From assembly GCF_964340395.1 (NCBI RefSeq), contig NC_135570.1, forward strand, positions 14,441,322 through 14,505,321: DNA of 64,000 bases, written 5' to 3'. Below the pieces are notes generated by a model, which saw nothing but the letters and a program-made list of their open reading frames with translations, did no database searches and was not told the origin of the DNA. Positions within the stretch are counted from its first letter, which is position 1, and every line of letters starts with the position of its first letter. Positions 25,845 to 37,900 of the stretch are shown piece after piece. Made by a program: the position numbers and the translations under genes. Source of the stretch: Glandiceps talaboti (taxonomy: Eukaryota > Hemichordata > Enteropneusta > Spengelidae).

Positions 25845-26295
25845 GTTCTGGACTAGGTCCCTTTAAGTAGTTACAAAAGAACAAGTTTGGACGAAGTCCC
25901 TTTAAGTTGTTACAAAAGAACAAGTTTTGGACTAAGTCCCTTTAAGTTGTTAAAAGAAGAGATCTTTGGACTAGGTCCCTTTAAGTTGTTAAAAACAAAC
26001 TTTTGGACTAGGTCCCTTTAAGTTCTTAAAAAAATTTTGGACGGGCCCTTTCAAGTTTTTTAAAAACAAACTTGGACTAGGTCCCTTCAAGTTGTTACAG
26101 AAGTAAACTTTTGGACTAGGTCCCTTTAAGTTGTTACAAAAAGAAACTTTTGGACTAGGTCCCTTTAAGTTGTTACAAAAAGAAACTTTTGGACTAGGTC
26201 CCTTTAAGTTGTTACAAAAAGAAACTTTTGGACTAGGTCCCTTTAAGTTGTTACAAAAAGAAACTTTTGGACTAGGTCCCTTTAAGTTGTTACAT
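25845..26295. repeat. 39-bp minisatellite, about 12 units
   Basis: The unit TTTGGACTAGGTCCCTTTAA with GTTGTTACAAAAAGAAAC occurs about 12 times. The last five units are nearly identical and the first ones diverged. It lies about 390 bases after the IRF stop and may be in its 3' UTR. Confidence 0.95.
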
Positions 26296-28904
26296 ATTAG
26301 TGCATGTTAACTGTAGTCTACAAGCCAATAGTATGTTTACAATGGAATTAAAAAAACAAACGTGTTGATTGTAAATAGAATATACCTTTACAAACTGACC
26401 TTTTAAAAAAGTCACGTTTGTTAGTTATAAAAAAGTGAAATGCAGATAAATTGTTTTGACGGCTTCCAACTCCAACTACAATGATTTTCGATCCAAGAAT
26501 TTGCAAATTTTAGTAATTGTTTCTGTGGGAGAGTGAAAATTACATGTTTATTTGACTAAGTCATCTTATCTATTGGGATGAACTTGAATTTGAGTTTTTT
26601 CATTACTGTTTTTGACACAGTATATGTTCAGTTCTGGATTTTCACATCTTCAACATATCACAGCTGTATCCAGATGAAAGCCAGTCTTACAGTTTTATGA
26701 ATGATATTATCATTATTACATTGTATTTTCATCCTGTTTATATTTTTGGTAACTTGTACAAGGTGTTATTCTCGTGTTCTTGTAAGTTGTAATTTTCAGA
26801 AAATAAATTGCAGCCCTATGGGTCTTATGAATCCTGGTTTTTTTCTCTCTTTTGGTTACATCATTCATGTACATCTCTGAGAACAAGATCTGTTTTGATT
26901 CTCTGTACAGATTGATGTTACCATAGTTACAGCTGGACATCGTGTTCATATTTCCTTACAAACTGTTGACGTTTGAAATTTCTCCAAATGTTCAACTAAT
27001 ACTTAGCAAGAAACAGCCTGGAAGAAATACATTGTGTGTTGTTATATATATTTGTATTTCAAAGCCCACATAGTTGTAAAAGTACTTCTGGTGCTTTGGA
27101 AACAAAAATATCAACCATTACAAAAACAACATGAAAATAAAAACAAGGGATTTATTAACAACTAAGCATGTGGCATGCAGAATCTTTTACGGATCTGTCC
27201 ATTTCCAAGTAACGGTACTGTTGTGACCTAAATATGCAAAACTGTACATTTACATATCAATAGAGGGCATTTATCTCAGATAACTTGGCAAACATTATTT
27301 GTCATCAAGTGTGGACGTGTCAGCAAATAGCGCCCTCAGAGTCAAACAGATGAAATTTTACAAAATATCCTAAAAATTAAAGAGAAAATGCTAAACAGCA
27401 TACCAAAATTACAGATGTAATTTCTGACTTTAATTCACAGTTTTGTCCAAGGTCAAGTTAGGTTGGAAATTACTGAAAATTGAGTTGCGTCAAAAATCAC
27501 CAATTTTTTTTTTTTGACCAGTAAGATGTACTGCCACCAGGATTTTTTTTTTGAATTTGACAAAAAGAGTGACGAAAGAAAAATTTCTTTTGTTTTTATA
27601 TCAAATGTACACAAATTGTAAGGAAATATGAGGTACTGACGGTACAGCAGATATTGTGTGACAGTATTTGAAAAAACTGACGAGATATTCTCCTATTTCT
27701 GATTTGTTAGGTGACATGAAGGAGTACGACGGGATATACATCTGAAAAATGTCATCCAGATATCTCTACTCCACGGTCTACATTTAGTCACGGCATATGC
27801 CACTGCTTTTGATAAACCCATGATGTTTCCAGGAAACCATGAAGTAATTCTGTGAAAGAATCCCCCTGATTGGTTGAGAGAACAGCATAGATGGCAGTAT
27901 GCAGTGTTATTGGTTGATATTGAGATCCTCACCAAATATAGACATTCTATTTCCTTATATGGACTGCCGGGGAGATGAAAACTAAAAATGCTTTTTTTTG
28001 ACCATCAATGCAGGTGAATTAGTATTTTTTTTCCTTCACATTCTCAAAAGACTGAAAAAAAAGTCTTTTTTCAGTGGAGAATGACGGAAACGTGTGAAAT
28101 TAATTGTGAATATTTGTAAAATTGTTGAGAAGTTATTCTCATTGTAAGTTATTCTTGTTTTCAGTAAAAGTCTTATTTCTTGTTGAAACAAACGAAAGTG
28201 ATAATGAATGAAACTGAGTCTGTATTTGATGAATTTTAAATTTCACTATGGTTGCTTTGAAGCTGTATTTTATTCTTCTTTCAAGAGTACACATTATTTT
28301 CTAACAGTACCAACATTTCTCGTACGTAGAAATTTTGACTTGGTGCCAGTATTCCAGTAGGAGTTAGTTCTTATTGATTTCTTCTGATTATTTACAATCC
28401 TTTCTCACTTCACTGTTACAACTGAATGATGGTCTCAAGAACAACACGTTGTTCTGGTAATTGATACAGTATGCTTTAAAGGCCCATAATTCAGTCCCAT
28501 GTTCTTGCAGTACTATCTTATCAGTGGAGCTATTAAGAATACTCAGGTTTCAACCTTTTCCATAGCTCTTCCAGCCAACCGCTTAATACTTCCAAATTTT
28601 GATATAATTTAAAACTAACCATGGCAGAGCTATAGAAAAAAGTTGACTCTGAACATAAGAATAATCTCATGTAATCCTGATGGCTTGATAAGAAAATATT
28701 AATGTGAGAACCTGGGATTGAAACATGGGCCTTTAAGGCTATTGATCAACTAAAGGTCTATGAAAGGAAATATCAAAACTTTAAACAGTAACTTTTTATT
28801 CACAAACAATGCATCAATCTAGTGGCTTTCTTTCACTGTTGTATCACAGCTGACTACACCATTGTCTACATGTCCAGAGAATAGAGCTCTCTGAGTTGAT
28901 CAGT

Positions 28905-29275
28905 GTTTTGCTAAGGGTAATAAGTAGGTAAAATCTACCAGAGTTTACCAGGGTTCCCTATCAGTGTTTTTGGTACGGATGGTAAGCAGGTAAAATCTAC
29001 CTAAGTTCCCCTGTCATTTTACCAGGGTTCCCTACCAGTGTTTTTGTTAAGGGTGGTAAGCAGGTAAAATCTACCTGAGTTCCCCCTGTAATTCTACCAG
29101 GGTTCCCTACCAGCATTTTTGTTATGGGTGGTAAGCAGGTAAAATCTACCTGAGTTCCCTCGTCATTTTACCAGGGTTCCCTCCCAATATTATGGTATAA
29201 AGCATGAGAGACTATGCAAGTTTTACCAGATTTACACCTTTTTTCTGTTACCAGGGTTCCCAGACCTTTAGCAAG
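28905..29275. repeat. 64-bp tandem repeat, about 4-5 units
   Basis: Units contain GGTAAGCAGGTAAAATCTAC, GAGTTCCC, TTTTACCAGGGTTCCC and CAGTGTTTTTG. Outer units are diverged. Confidence 0.9.
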
Positions 29276-29394
29276 AATACTGTTGATGGTTAGGCCATTT
29301 ATACAATTGTAACAGTTGACTGAGAAAGGTTGTAGGCAATATTTATACTTCTATACTCAGATATGGTCGTCTAGTAGTGCACGATTTGTGCGTT

Positions 29395-29665
29395 ACTGCT
29401 CAGAAACTGAAACATTTCAATGTACACCCCTCTAGGTATAAATAGTATCTCCTTACTGTATTCAAAAACTGAGTGAACTATTATACAAAAGGGGTGTCCA
29501 TCCTATGTTGAACTAATATACAAAGGGGTGTGCATCCTATGTTAATGTCTAATGTGTTGAATCTGAAAGATTTCAACCTACCTTCCCTATAGATATGAAT
29601 GGTTTCTCCTTACTATATTTAAGAATTGGATGAAACTTTTATACAAAAGGGGGTTCCATCCCATT
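29395..29665. repeat. Diverged tandem duplication
   Basis: Blocks AGTATCTCCTTACTGTATT / GGTTTCTCCTTACTATATTT and ATACAAAAGGGG.GT.CATCC recur two to three times. Confidence 0.75.
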
Positions 29666-30496
29666 AGCTCTCGTAATTTTGTCAGTTTCATGTAAAATTC
29701 CTTTGGGTTTGTAATTAACGCAAAAATGCCAATGTCAATACCACAATAACTTTGATAATTTAGCAAAGAAATGGAAAGGTCAAAGGTCGTGTTATTGGGG
29801 CATGTGTTATTGTTGTTGTAGAAATATGTGTGATTGAAAATTTTTTATATTGACTCTAAATGAAAAGAAATGAAAAAATACTGGAGTATACACCACTTTA
29901 CCTGCTGCATTCTGATTCAGAAAAAAGTCAAAGTTGATGTTATTTAGAGTAGTAGTACTTTATTGTGATGTGTGGCTAATGCCATCGATTTTAAAATGGA
30001 CCTTATGAACAGTGGACCAAACATGTTGCAAAAGTTTCAACACAGTGATACCAACCGACAAATAAGAACTAGTGTAATTTTGGGGAGTGATCAAAATTGG
30101 TCATTAGGGAAAGAAGTGCGCCCTCGCAGGTGTAGGTCAACTTGACTTTCGTTTTACTCGTGATGAACTCAATCAACTAAGCAACTACTTAATTGGCACT
30201 TTTACTAATTAGTCAATCAATCGGTCGGTCGGTCGGTCGGTCGGTCAAATAAAAAAAACACTTCTGTTGTGCCAAACTTCAAAATATTATTCAGTTCATT
30301 GGTGGTGAAACATGATGTGTATATTAATGTGTTAGTGGTGGTTTGACTTGAAAATGAGTAAACTACGATGAAAATTAGTCAAACTGCAGCAAGAGAATCT
30401 GCTGATCAGTGGTTTACGAGATAATTACTGTCGATAAGAACCACGTAGCAAAACATTCTCACTGTGATTGAAATCCAAAACACAACACAACAATTA

Positions 30497-30788
30497 CAAC
30501 CCATAACACCAAAGTAAAGCATTTTCTGTATATACCACATAGCATCCATATCAAGTACAACCCATAACACCAAAGTAACGCATTTTCTGTATGAACCACA
30601 ATCGTTTATAGCATCCATATCAAGTATAAAAGTATACTGTTTCATTTGCTAATTGACCACATTAGAAATGCCACCTGCTGGGCTTGTAAATAAACCAATT
30701 GAAACAGTATACTTTTACACTTGATATGAATGCTATAAACAAGTGTAGCACATAGAGAAAGTGCTTTACTTCAGTGTTACTCGTTGTA
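30497..30788. mobile_element. Inverted-repeat MITE, ACAACCCATAACACC family (copy 1)
   Basis: The left arm (ACAACCCATAACACCAAAGT ... AGTATACTGTTTCA) and right arm (TGAAACAGTATACTTTTACA ... GTGTTACTCGTTGTA) are imperfect inverted copies of about 100 bases. The left arm's outer 60 bases are duplicated in tandem. Siblings: 31858-32089 and 36817-37148. Confidence 0.9.
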
Positions 30789-31079
30789 AACATGTACGCT
30801 GCCATTGTGGATATAATCACAGAATGTATTAAAACAAGACATTTCATATCATTTTGATGGTTGATTTTGAATTTAAAAAAACTAGCAATGTTTTGATAAA
30901 CAGTTCTTTTCAACCATGACAATCTGTAAAATTATTACAGCAGTCGTTCTCATTTTTCAGTTTAATTAATTTTCATTGTCCACATCACTTGGTTCACTGT
31001 TCTTAAGGTGTGTTGATTCTTACTTGAGTAGATGATGGTAGATTTTGTAGGATTTTGGGAGGAGAGGGGAAGGAGGGAG

Positions 31080-31153
31080 GGAGTGAGGGGGGGGAGACAA
31101 GGGAGGGGAGGGAGGGGAGAATGAGATGATTGTACAGAGAGAGAGAGAGAGTA
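31080..31153. repeat. Purine-rich stretch and (GA)n
   Basis: GGGA/GGGAGG units followed by a short GA run at 31135-31153. Confidence 0.85.
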
Positions 31154-31429
31154 TTCATCATTTTCCTATCATAGCATAAACACATGTATATATAAGCTGC
31201 TTCCTTTCATACATACATTTAAAACTAAAACTGCTTAAAGCAAAACTTTGTATGTCTCAAGTGGTTGTCATGGAAATACTGTGTAGATTATTAGGCCAAG
31301 CCTTGAACCAAAGGTTTACAATGAGACATTTCATATCATGACAAAAAAATGCATGTAATTTCGGTAAGCTCTTCCTTCTGTTTTTCAAGTACATATTTAA
31401 AAGGCCTCACTCATGGAACATTACATTTT

Positions 31430-31795
31430 TGACACAAAGATAGACATATTTCAACTCTAGACTAACAATAACAGAGACACAATAAACACAGCAGGATCCT
31501 TTGCCCAATCACTTTGAACACTGATAAGCATTGCTATTCTTTCACAGTGCAGTAAAAACAGGCTTCTAATAGAAACACTACACATGGACTTGATGATTTT
31601 AATGACTTCAATTATTTATTTTCTAACTGATAATCAATATTTCAACTTGACTACTTCTACATCCCTACTGTGTACGGCACCTATGTAATTGTGTCCTTTT
31701 TGCATTACAAGTTATCTGAGGGTGTGTATTAAATGTCATCTTGCTGCGAGTGAAACACCAAGCCGACATCATTTTAGCTGTATTATCTTAAACAA
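31430..31795 (-). repeat. Dispersed repeat shared with 7890-8085
   Basis: The first half is an inverse copy of 7900-8030; the AGTGAAACACC...CATTTTAGCTGTA part near 31750 is a direct copy. The two halves in opposite orientation suggest an originally palindromic element. Confidence 0.7.
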
Positions 31796-31857
31796 ACTGT
31801 CAGCTATGATATTGAAATAAGGCAGGTTTTTTTGCCGACTTTAAGGTGACATGTTTT

Positions 31858-32089
31858 ACAACTAGTAACAGTGAAGTAAAGCACTTTCTCTATGTACTAC
31901 ACTCATTTATAGCATTCATATCAAGTGTAAAAGTATACTGTTTCAAGTGGTTTATTTACAAGCCTAGCATGTGGCCTTTCTAATGTGGTCAAATAGCAAA
32001 TGAAACAGTATACTTTTACACTTGATGTGGATGCTATAAACAATTGTGGTACATACAGAAAACGCTGTACTTTGGTGTTATGGGTTGTA
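31858..32089. mobile_element. Inverted-repeat MITE, ACAACCCATAACACC family (copy 2, inverted)
   Basis: Same arms as the copy at 30497 but reversed: begins TACAACTAGTAACAGTGAAG and ends TTTGGTGTTATGGGTTGTA. Length 232 bases. Confidence 0.9.
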
Positions 32090-33049
32090 ATTGAGTTTAC
32101 ACTGAAAGAAAGATGACTTTCATGCCAGTCTTTGTATTGTTAAACTGTAATATCATGGTGTATTGTGTTTCTTACTTCCGACAAATTTGATCTTATGAAG
32201 AGAAAAAGCTTAAATGTTTATTTTATGGTAATGTGACAGGTCTCTGGAAAACACAAAAAGTCGCTTGGTTATCAGTGATTTGCATATAATGTAAATTGAT
32301 TTCAGTCAATCAGAAATCATGTACTATACATCTTCTGATATATGAATTAAGAAATAAAAGATGTTTTCTGATTGGCTGATGAGATACCTTTTATTTCAGG
32401 TCTTAACCAAGCAGTACTTTAAGTAAGGCTTGTATACATGCAAAAATGCATTTGATTGGCTGGTTATCATTCTGTAGCAGTTTTGGGACCAATCACAATA
32501 CACTTTGCATACTTGCAAATTACACTGATCACTGTTGACTACAGTTTGAAAAATTCCATACAGAGGTAGCTGTAGTAAAATATGCAAATATTTCATTTTT
32601 GTAACAATCCATAAAGGACTATGTTGCCAGTAAAAAGTTAACTCTTCAGACCTTCATGTGAAAGAAATAAGAATTATTCATTATTAGGTCCCCAAGAGTT
32701 TAGTTGGATGGTTTAAGAAAACATCGGAAACTTATACCAACCACTTTCTTTGTCCTCAGTTTACTTAATTCTTTTGTCAAGTTCGTTTTTAAGAACCAGT
32801 TTCCTTTTTTACTCAGTTTGAAATATATTTGAAAAAAAGCTTACATATTGGTGCAATCAGTTATTTGTGTAGAACACTTCCAAGTTGTCATGTGTAGTTT
32901 TAAACATTCCTGGAATGATTTTTTTTTACAAAGAAATAAAACAGTACTCGTTCGTTTAAAACTTCTATGGTGTGTTTTTCTTTAAAAGTTTTGGAAATAT
33001 GAGGAAATGTGTTTTATATCATAAACGTTTCTGCTATGAACACAAACAC

Positions 33050-33175
33050 CATTCTTGCAAACCAGAGCTGTTATTTCTACCGTGACACTGCAAAATAACG
33101 AACGTAGTGGTGCGTCCTGGACGGTGTCGTAAAAGAGGTTGAGGTTTACGACGTTGACAAACATACGAGTTGTTC
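33050..33175 (+). repeat. Dispersed repeat family copy (TTTACGACG family)
   Basis: Same family and orientation as 3415-3535; shares CAAACCAGAGCTGTTA, GTGACACTGC, GGACGGTG and GTTTACGACG. Confidence 0.75.
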
Positions 33176-33290
33176 GTTGTACACATGACCGCAAAACACC
33201 ACTGATAAATAGCAAACATTGATTTTTTGAAAACTTACAATTTCATGAATTTCTGTACATGCTAACCAAGTACCCCAGCTGAGATACCTA

Positions 33291-33360
33291 TTAAGCCTAA
33301 CAAAAAAAAATTATGTGGTTCCAATTACGTTCAATTTCAGAATAGGTGGGGTAGGTATAT
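33291..33360 (+). mobile_element. Left-end fragment of the GTGGTTCCGATTAC MITE
   Basis: TTAAGCCTAAC...TTATGTGGTTCCAATTACG followed by AATAGGTGGGGTAGGTA, as at the left end of 17742 and 20173. The remainder is missing. Confidence 0.75.
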
Positions 33361-33400
33361 AAGTTACCTATTACAGACATGAATATTTTGAAACAATTTC

Positions 33401-33734
33401 TTAAAGTGGCCATATGGATGAGGATTGGGTATTTATTTGGGAATTTTAATTTATAAAACAATTCATCATGGCTTCCTACTTGAAAAATCAACGTGAAACA
33501 ACATAGACCAAGTCTGTGTTTGTAACTTAATACATTGCTGTAAAAAATTTGTTATTGTACGTACAATAACAAATATTTACATATTTATTATGCCTTTGGA
33601 ATCATCAAGTTACAAACAAGGACTTGGTCTATGTTGTTTCACGTTGATTTTTCAAGTTGGAAGCCATGATGAAATTGTTTTATAAATTAAAATCCAAAAT
33701 AAATACCCAATCCTCATCCATATGGCCACTTTGA
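33401..33734. mobile_element. 334-bp foldback element with 125-base arms
   Basis: The left arm TTAAAGTGGCCATATGGATG ... GTTTGTAACTT (33401-33531) is mirrored by AAGTTACAAAC ... CATCCATATGGCCACTTTGA (33610-33734), about 95% identical by eye. The spacer holds a further palindrome, TTTGTTATTGTACGTACAAT/AACAAA. A deleted relative sits at 63014-63078. Confidence 0.92.
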
Positions 33735-34194
33735 CAGTTGTTACTTCAACATATTTAAGAGGCCACACTTGTTTCAAGATATGTTGGCATACTGTTCTCA
33801 AATTCACCACTGATGGCGCCCTCCCCCGGCCAACCCAGGGAAGTCCGAGGAAATGGCATTCAACAAAGAATTGTTCACAGACTAGACGGGTGAACCAAAA
33901 TAAAAGTGTTGAACTGTAGTAGCACTTGTGTTTAGGAAAGATATAATCTTGAGAAACAACTTGGAGTTGGAAGTTTTTGTTGTTGTTGTTGTTGCTTGCG
34001 ATGCAAATCACAGATTATTGCCTTCACCATTTCATGTCTCATCAGGCAGGTGGTTGTCATGGAGATTGTGCAAATGCCGAGTATTGCCTATATACAGCAT
34101 TGTCATATGCATACACAGGGGCATTGTGTAGAGGCCATCTATTTGAACAGGGTATATATAGATATTATCATACAGGTATATTACTAGTATTACC

Positions 34195-34318
34195 ATTCAG
34201 GGGCATACAGTTATCACACAGGGACAGACCATTATCACAGAGTGATGTACACTTATCACACAGTGACATACAGTTATCACACAGTGACATAGTTATCACA
34301 CAGGGACAGACTGTTATC
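34195..34318. repeat. Short tandem repeat of CAGTTATCACACAGTGACAT type
   Basis: About six units of 17-20 bases containing TATCACA.AG.GACA. Confidence 0.88.
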
Positions 34319-34365
34319 TAAACACTATGACACAACAGGACAGGTCTAGTTGATAAATATTGATG

Positions 34366-34402
34366 GAAACAAACAAACAAACAAACAAAAACAAACAAAC
34401 AA
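34366..34402. repeat. (AAAC)n microsatellite
   Basis: About nine AAAC units with one interruption. Confidence 0.9.
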
Positions 34403-34924
34403 AACATACCAACATCTACATATACTATTATTTGACAAGCTGTTGTCGAGACATTTTTGACAAAATAATTGCTGAAAACAAACACTCAAATCCACAAAAA
34501 TATTGAAAAACATTCTACGTTTCACTCACTCAGACAAACGCCACACAAAATTAAAGTTTCATGTATAGTAGTTATTTAATCCATGTCAACATTTGTATAA
34601 ATCACCATGGCAACATTTGTAGTAAACAAGACAAAGCATTGATGGCATTGTTTCTCTGAGAGCTCAGGCATGCCTAACCAAGAAACTCACAGATAAATTC
34701 AATTGTGAACATTACGTAACACAATTCTTAGTGTAAACATCCTCAGGCATGGTGTCTCCAAAGTACGTACTACTGCGAGGTCATGACCTCATGGTTGCCG
34801 TATCACTTGATTTTCTCGATGTTATCCAGTAAACATTGTTCCATTACAGGGGGGCAAAATAAAAGTTCATTTCTAAAACATTTTGTGTAAAATCCAATAA
34901 ATATTCAGATATTAAAGGAGATGA

Positions 34925-34930
34925 TTTATT
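34925..34930 (-). terminator. AATAAA overlapping the DDX21-like stop codon
   Basis: The minus-strand hexamer AATAAA overlaps the TAA stop. Use of it alone would leave almost no 3' UTR; an ATTAAA at 34575-34580 (minus) is another candidate. Neither is proven. Confidence 0.25.
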
Positions 34931-37900
34931 TTCTGAAAAAAGCGTTATTTTGATATCCTCGGCTTCCGCCAGCCGATGGTCTGTCTCTTCTCGTTATTCC
35001 ACGTCCACCTCTTCCAAATGAACGACCACCTCCCCCTCCTCTTCTGAAGTTGCCGAATCTTGAGGGTGGAGGGGCATTGTCTATAAGTTCTGGTAAATCC
35101 GTTGCTACTTCAAGAGTACTTCCCCATCTGTTTACCCAGTGTTTCTATGGTAACAAAAGAGTGGGAAAAACTATTTAAATATGTTGTGCAGAAATTATGG
35201 TGAAGATAGAAGTTGGGAAGTATATCTTCAGTTCTTTGTACATAAAATCGTTTGTAGCTACAAATTAAAGTGTCCATGTGGATGGAGTGTAGCATGTGCT
35301 GTTTCTTGTTGGTTTTACAACTGCTGACATCAGACCGTGGACAAACAGAACCTTTTACGAACAAGGAAATTAAACAACTGAATTGTGTTAATAACACTTG
35401 GCACAGTATGTTGGAAGTACAGAGACTTGTATTACACACCATGGTTTGATAAGAACAGTTCTATGGTCTCTTTATGTGTATGTGAAATGCCAGGGGAACT
35501 GGAAATTTATTTGTGAACATGAACTATTATGTAAACAGGCCATACAACTGTTCTTATCAAATGATGGAATGTAATACAAGTCTCTGTACTTCCAACATAC
35601 TGTGCCAAGTGTTATTAATCCAAGTCAGCTGTTTACTTTCCCTGTTTGTAACAGGTTTCGTTTGTCCATGGCTGATGTCAGCAGTTGTACAAGTTAATAC
35701 ACATGATAATAGTATTGTTTACATAAATTTGAACCAGAAGTCCAGTAGTAACTCCTCGGTATGTTTTTTTCTTGATTTGTTACTATGGTTAAAGAACCTG
35801 AGCAAACATCCAGTGTACTTCCTCTACAGTGACAGAAATAAGCGTACCTGAGGAAGAAGTCAAAAACCTTAGCAAAGATGGACTTATACATGTAAATGAC
35901 CTCAATATTAAACTACCACGCACAAGCCAAGTTGAACAGAAAATATGGAATTATACCCTGGTCATTCTTTGTCACAACATGCATCAATGTCATAACAACA
36001 TCTGTCCACATCACTGGTTTTGCTGTGTTCGAAATACTAGTCAAAATTGTCCTTACTTTCCCAGATTTTCTTTGATATTACTGCTGCCGGAAAATACTTA
36101 TGACCTAAGGGTTTTGACACTATGAGTCGCTAGATGAGTATTTTCCTTGGCTGAATGAAGAAAAACATCGAGAGAATAACATTTAATTACGTACCTCAAG
36201 TTCTTCTTTTTTATCATCAGGTATATCGAAGACAGCACCCTTCTTGTTGGCAGTGATTCGCATTCCTTTTATAGCCTGCGATACGTCTCCTGGGACTTGA
36301 TTTGAGATGGCATGCCAGGCATAGCTAGTGGTTCTCATTTCGGTTTGACAGGCGAAGATGTATGTTGTGAAACCCTGTAGAGAACAAGTAGAAACAACAT
36401 TGAAAACTGACCAACTGAGTTGCATAAATCACCAATTTGTGTGTGTGTCGCAATTAATTGCTTTAGGGTTGTTGCATTACACACCTTTATCATGACTAGA
36501 AGTAGTAACTAGTTTAGTCACATACTCAACTCATTTTTGTGTGTTGCAGCTCAAAATTTTGGTTTGTTGAATTTTGTTTGAAAATGTGACAAAATATTTA
36601 GATTTTTTACTCAATATTTTGACTACACCGTAAAATACGACCTACAGAAAATGTTAACTTTGATCCCTGAATCTATACACGATCAAGAATGTTATATAGA
36701 TATGTTGTGAACATCAAAGTGGAGGCATGATGGTTGAATGGTTAGAGTGGCAGTTTCTGAATCTTCATGCTGCCATTTCTCACTTTCGTAACAATGCAGG
36801 CAACACACTTGTATGTTACAACCCATAACACCAAAGTAAAGCATTTTTTTCTGTATGTACCACAATCGTTTATAGCATCCATATCAAGTGTAAAAGTATA
36901 CTGTTTCATTTGCTAATTGACCACATTAGAATGGCCACATGCTAGGCTTGTAAATAAACCAATTGAAACAGTATACTTTTACACTTCATGTGAATGCTAT
37001 TAATGAGTGTAGCACATAGAGAAAGTGCTTTACTTCATTGTTACTTGTTGTATCAGCAAATGAAACAGTTTACTTTTACACTTGATATGAATGCTATAAA
37101 TGAGTGTAGCACATAGAGAAAGTGCTTTATTTCAGTGTTACCTGATGTATTTTCCATTTTTACAGTTTAACCGATCAAAGTGAATGTTTAGAAAGATTTC
37201 CTGATAAAAACAAAAACTAACCTGTTCAGAATTGAGTAGGGACCTTGATGATATATCAGTAGCACCCGATATATGTGCTAAGGCAGCTGCCAAAGCTGGA
37301 ACGGCTCCTTTCTCTGCAATAAGTTGTTCGGCTACATCCCTGAAATGATCGATGGCTGATTCTGGGATTTTATCCAGAGACCTACAGGCAAGATAACAAT
37401 GTAAACATCATATGTCTGTTCAAAATATGAATTATTTTGGATGTCGAGCCAACAGACTTGCATTATTTTTAACATTTATGATTCAAAAACAGGCAGTCTG
37501 AATTTGTTTGATTCAATCTAAACACCATTTGTGTAATCCACCACATTGAAAAACAATAGATTTAGTTTGCATCTATCTTAGTAAACTGAAGTCTGGATTA
37601 CCAGTGTCGTATGCCAAGTTGTAATGAGCAGAGTTGCTAAAGGCTATCAGTTCTAATTGAAAACTTTCGGTACAAATTTGTTCATATCTGCAGTTGTGTG
37701 GAAATGGTTAAAACAATTTTCAGATTCTTGGGTGTCTTATTTTCCAGAAACCATCACTAGGGCTTTAGACAATATCTACTTACTTGATAGCATCACTAGA
37801 TGAGGCCCGTATGACATCAATGGGTTGTGGTGCTCCTATTCGTTTTATCTTCACACCCTATGCATATGAGAAGATAAGAAAAAAATTGACAACAACTCAA

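Larger units (their letters stand above)
25471..34924. other. Convergent intergenic region between IRF and DDX21-like genes
   Basis: No ORF here looks coding. The region holds the 39-base, 64-base and 180-base tandem repeats, two MITE copies and the 334-base foldback element listed separately. Between them is AT-rich sequence in which I see nothing specific (for instance 26300-28900). Part may be 3' UTR of either gene. Confidence 0.6.

Noticed and set aside
36725-36790. tRNA-like A-box (TGGTTGAATGGTTAGAG) suggesting a tRNA or tRNA-derived SINE
   Set aside because: No B-box or cloverleaf could be built downstream; at most a decayed SINE head in a DDX21 intron.
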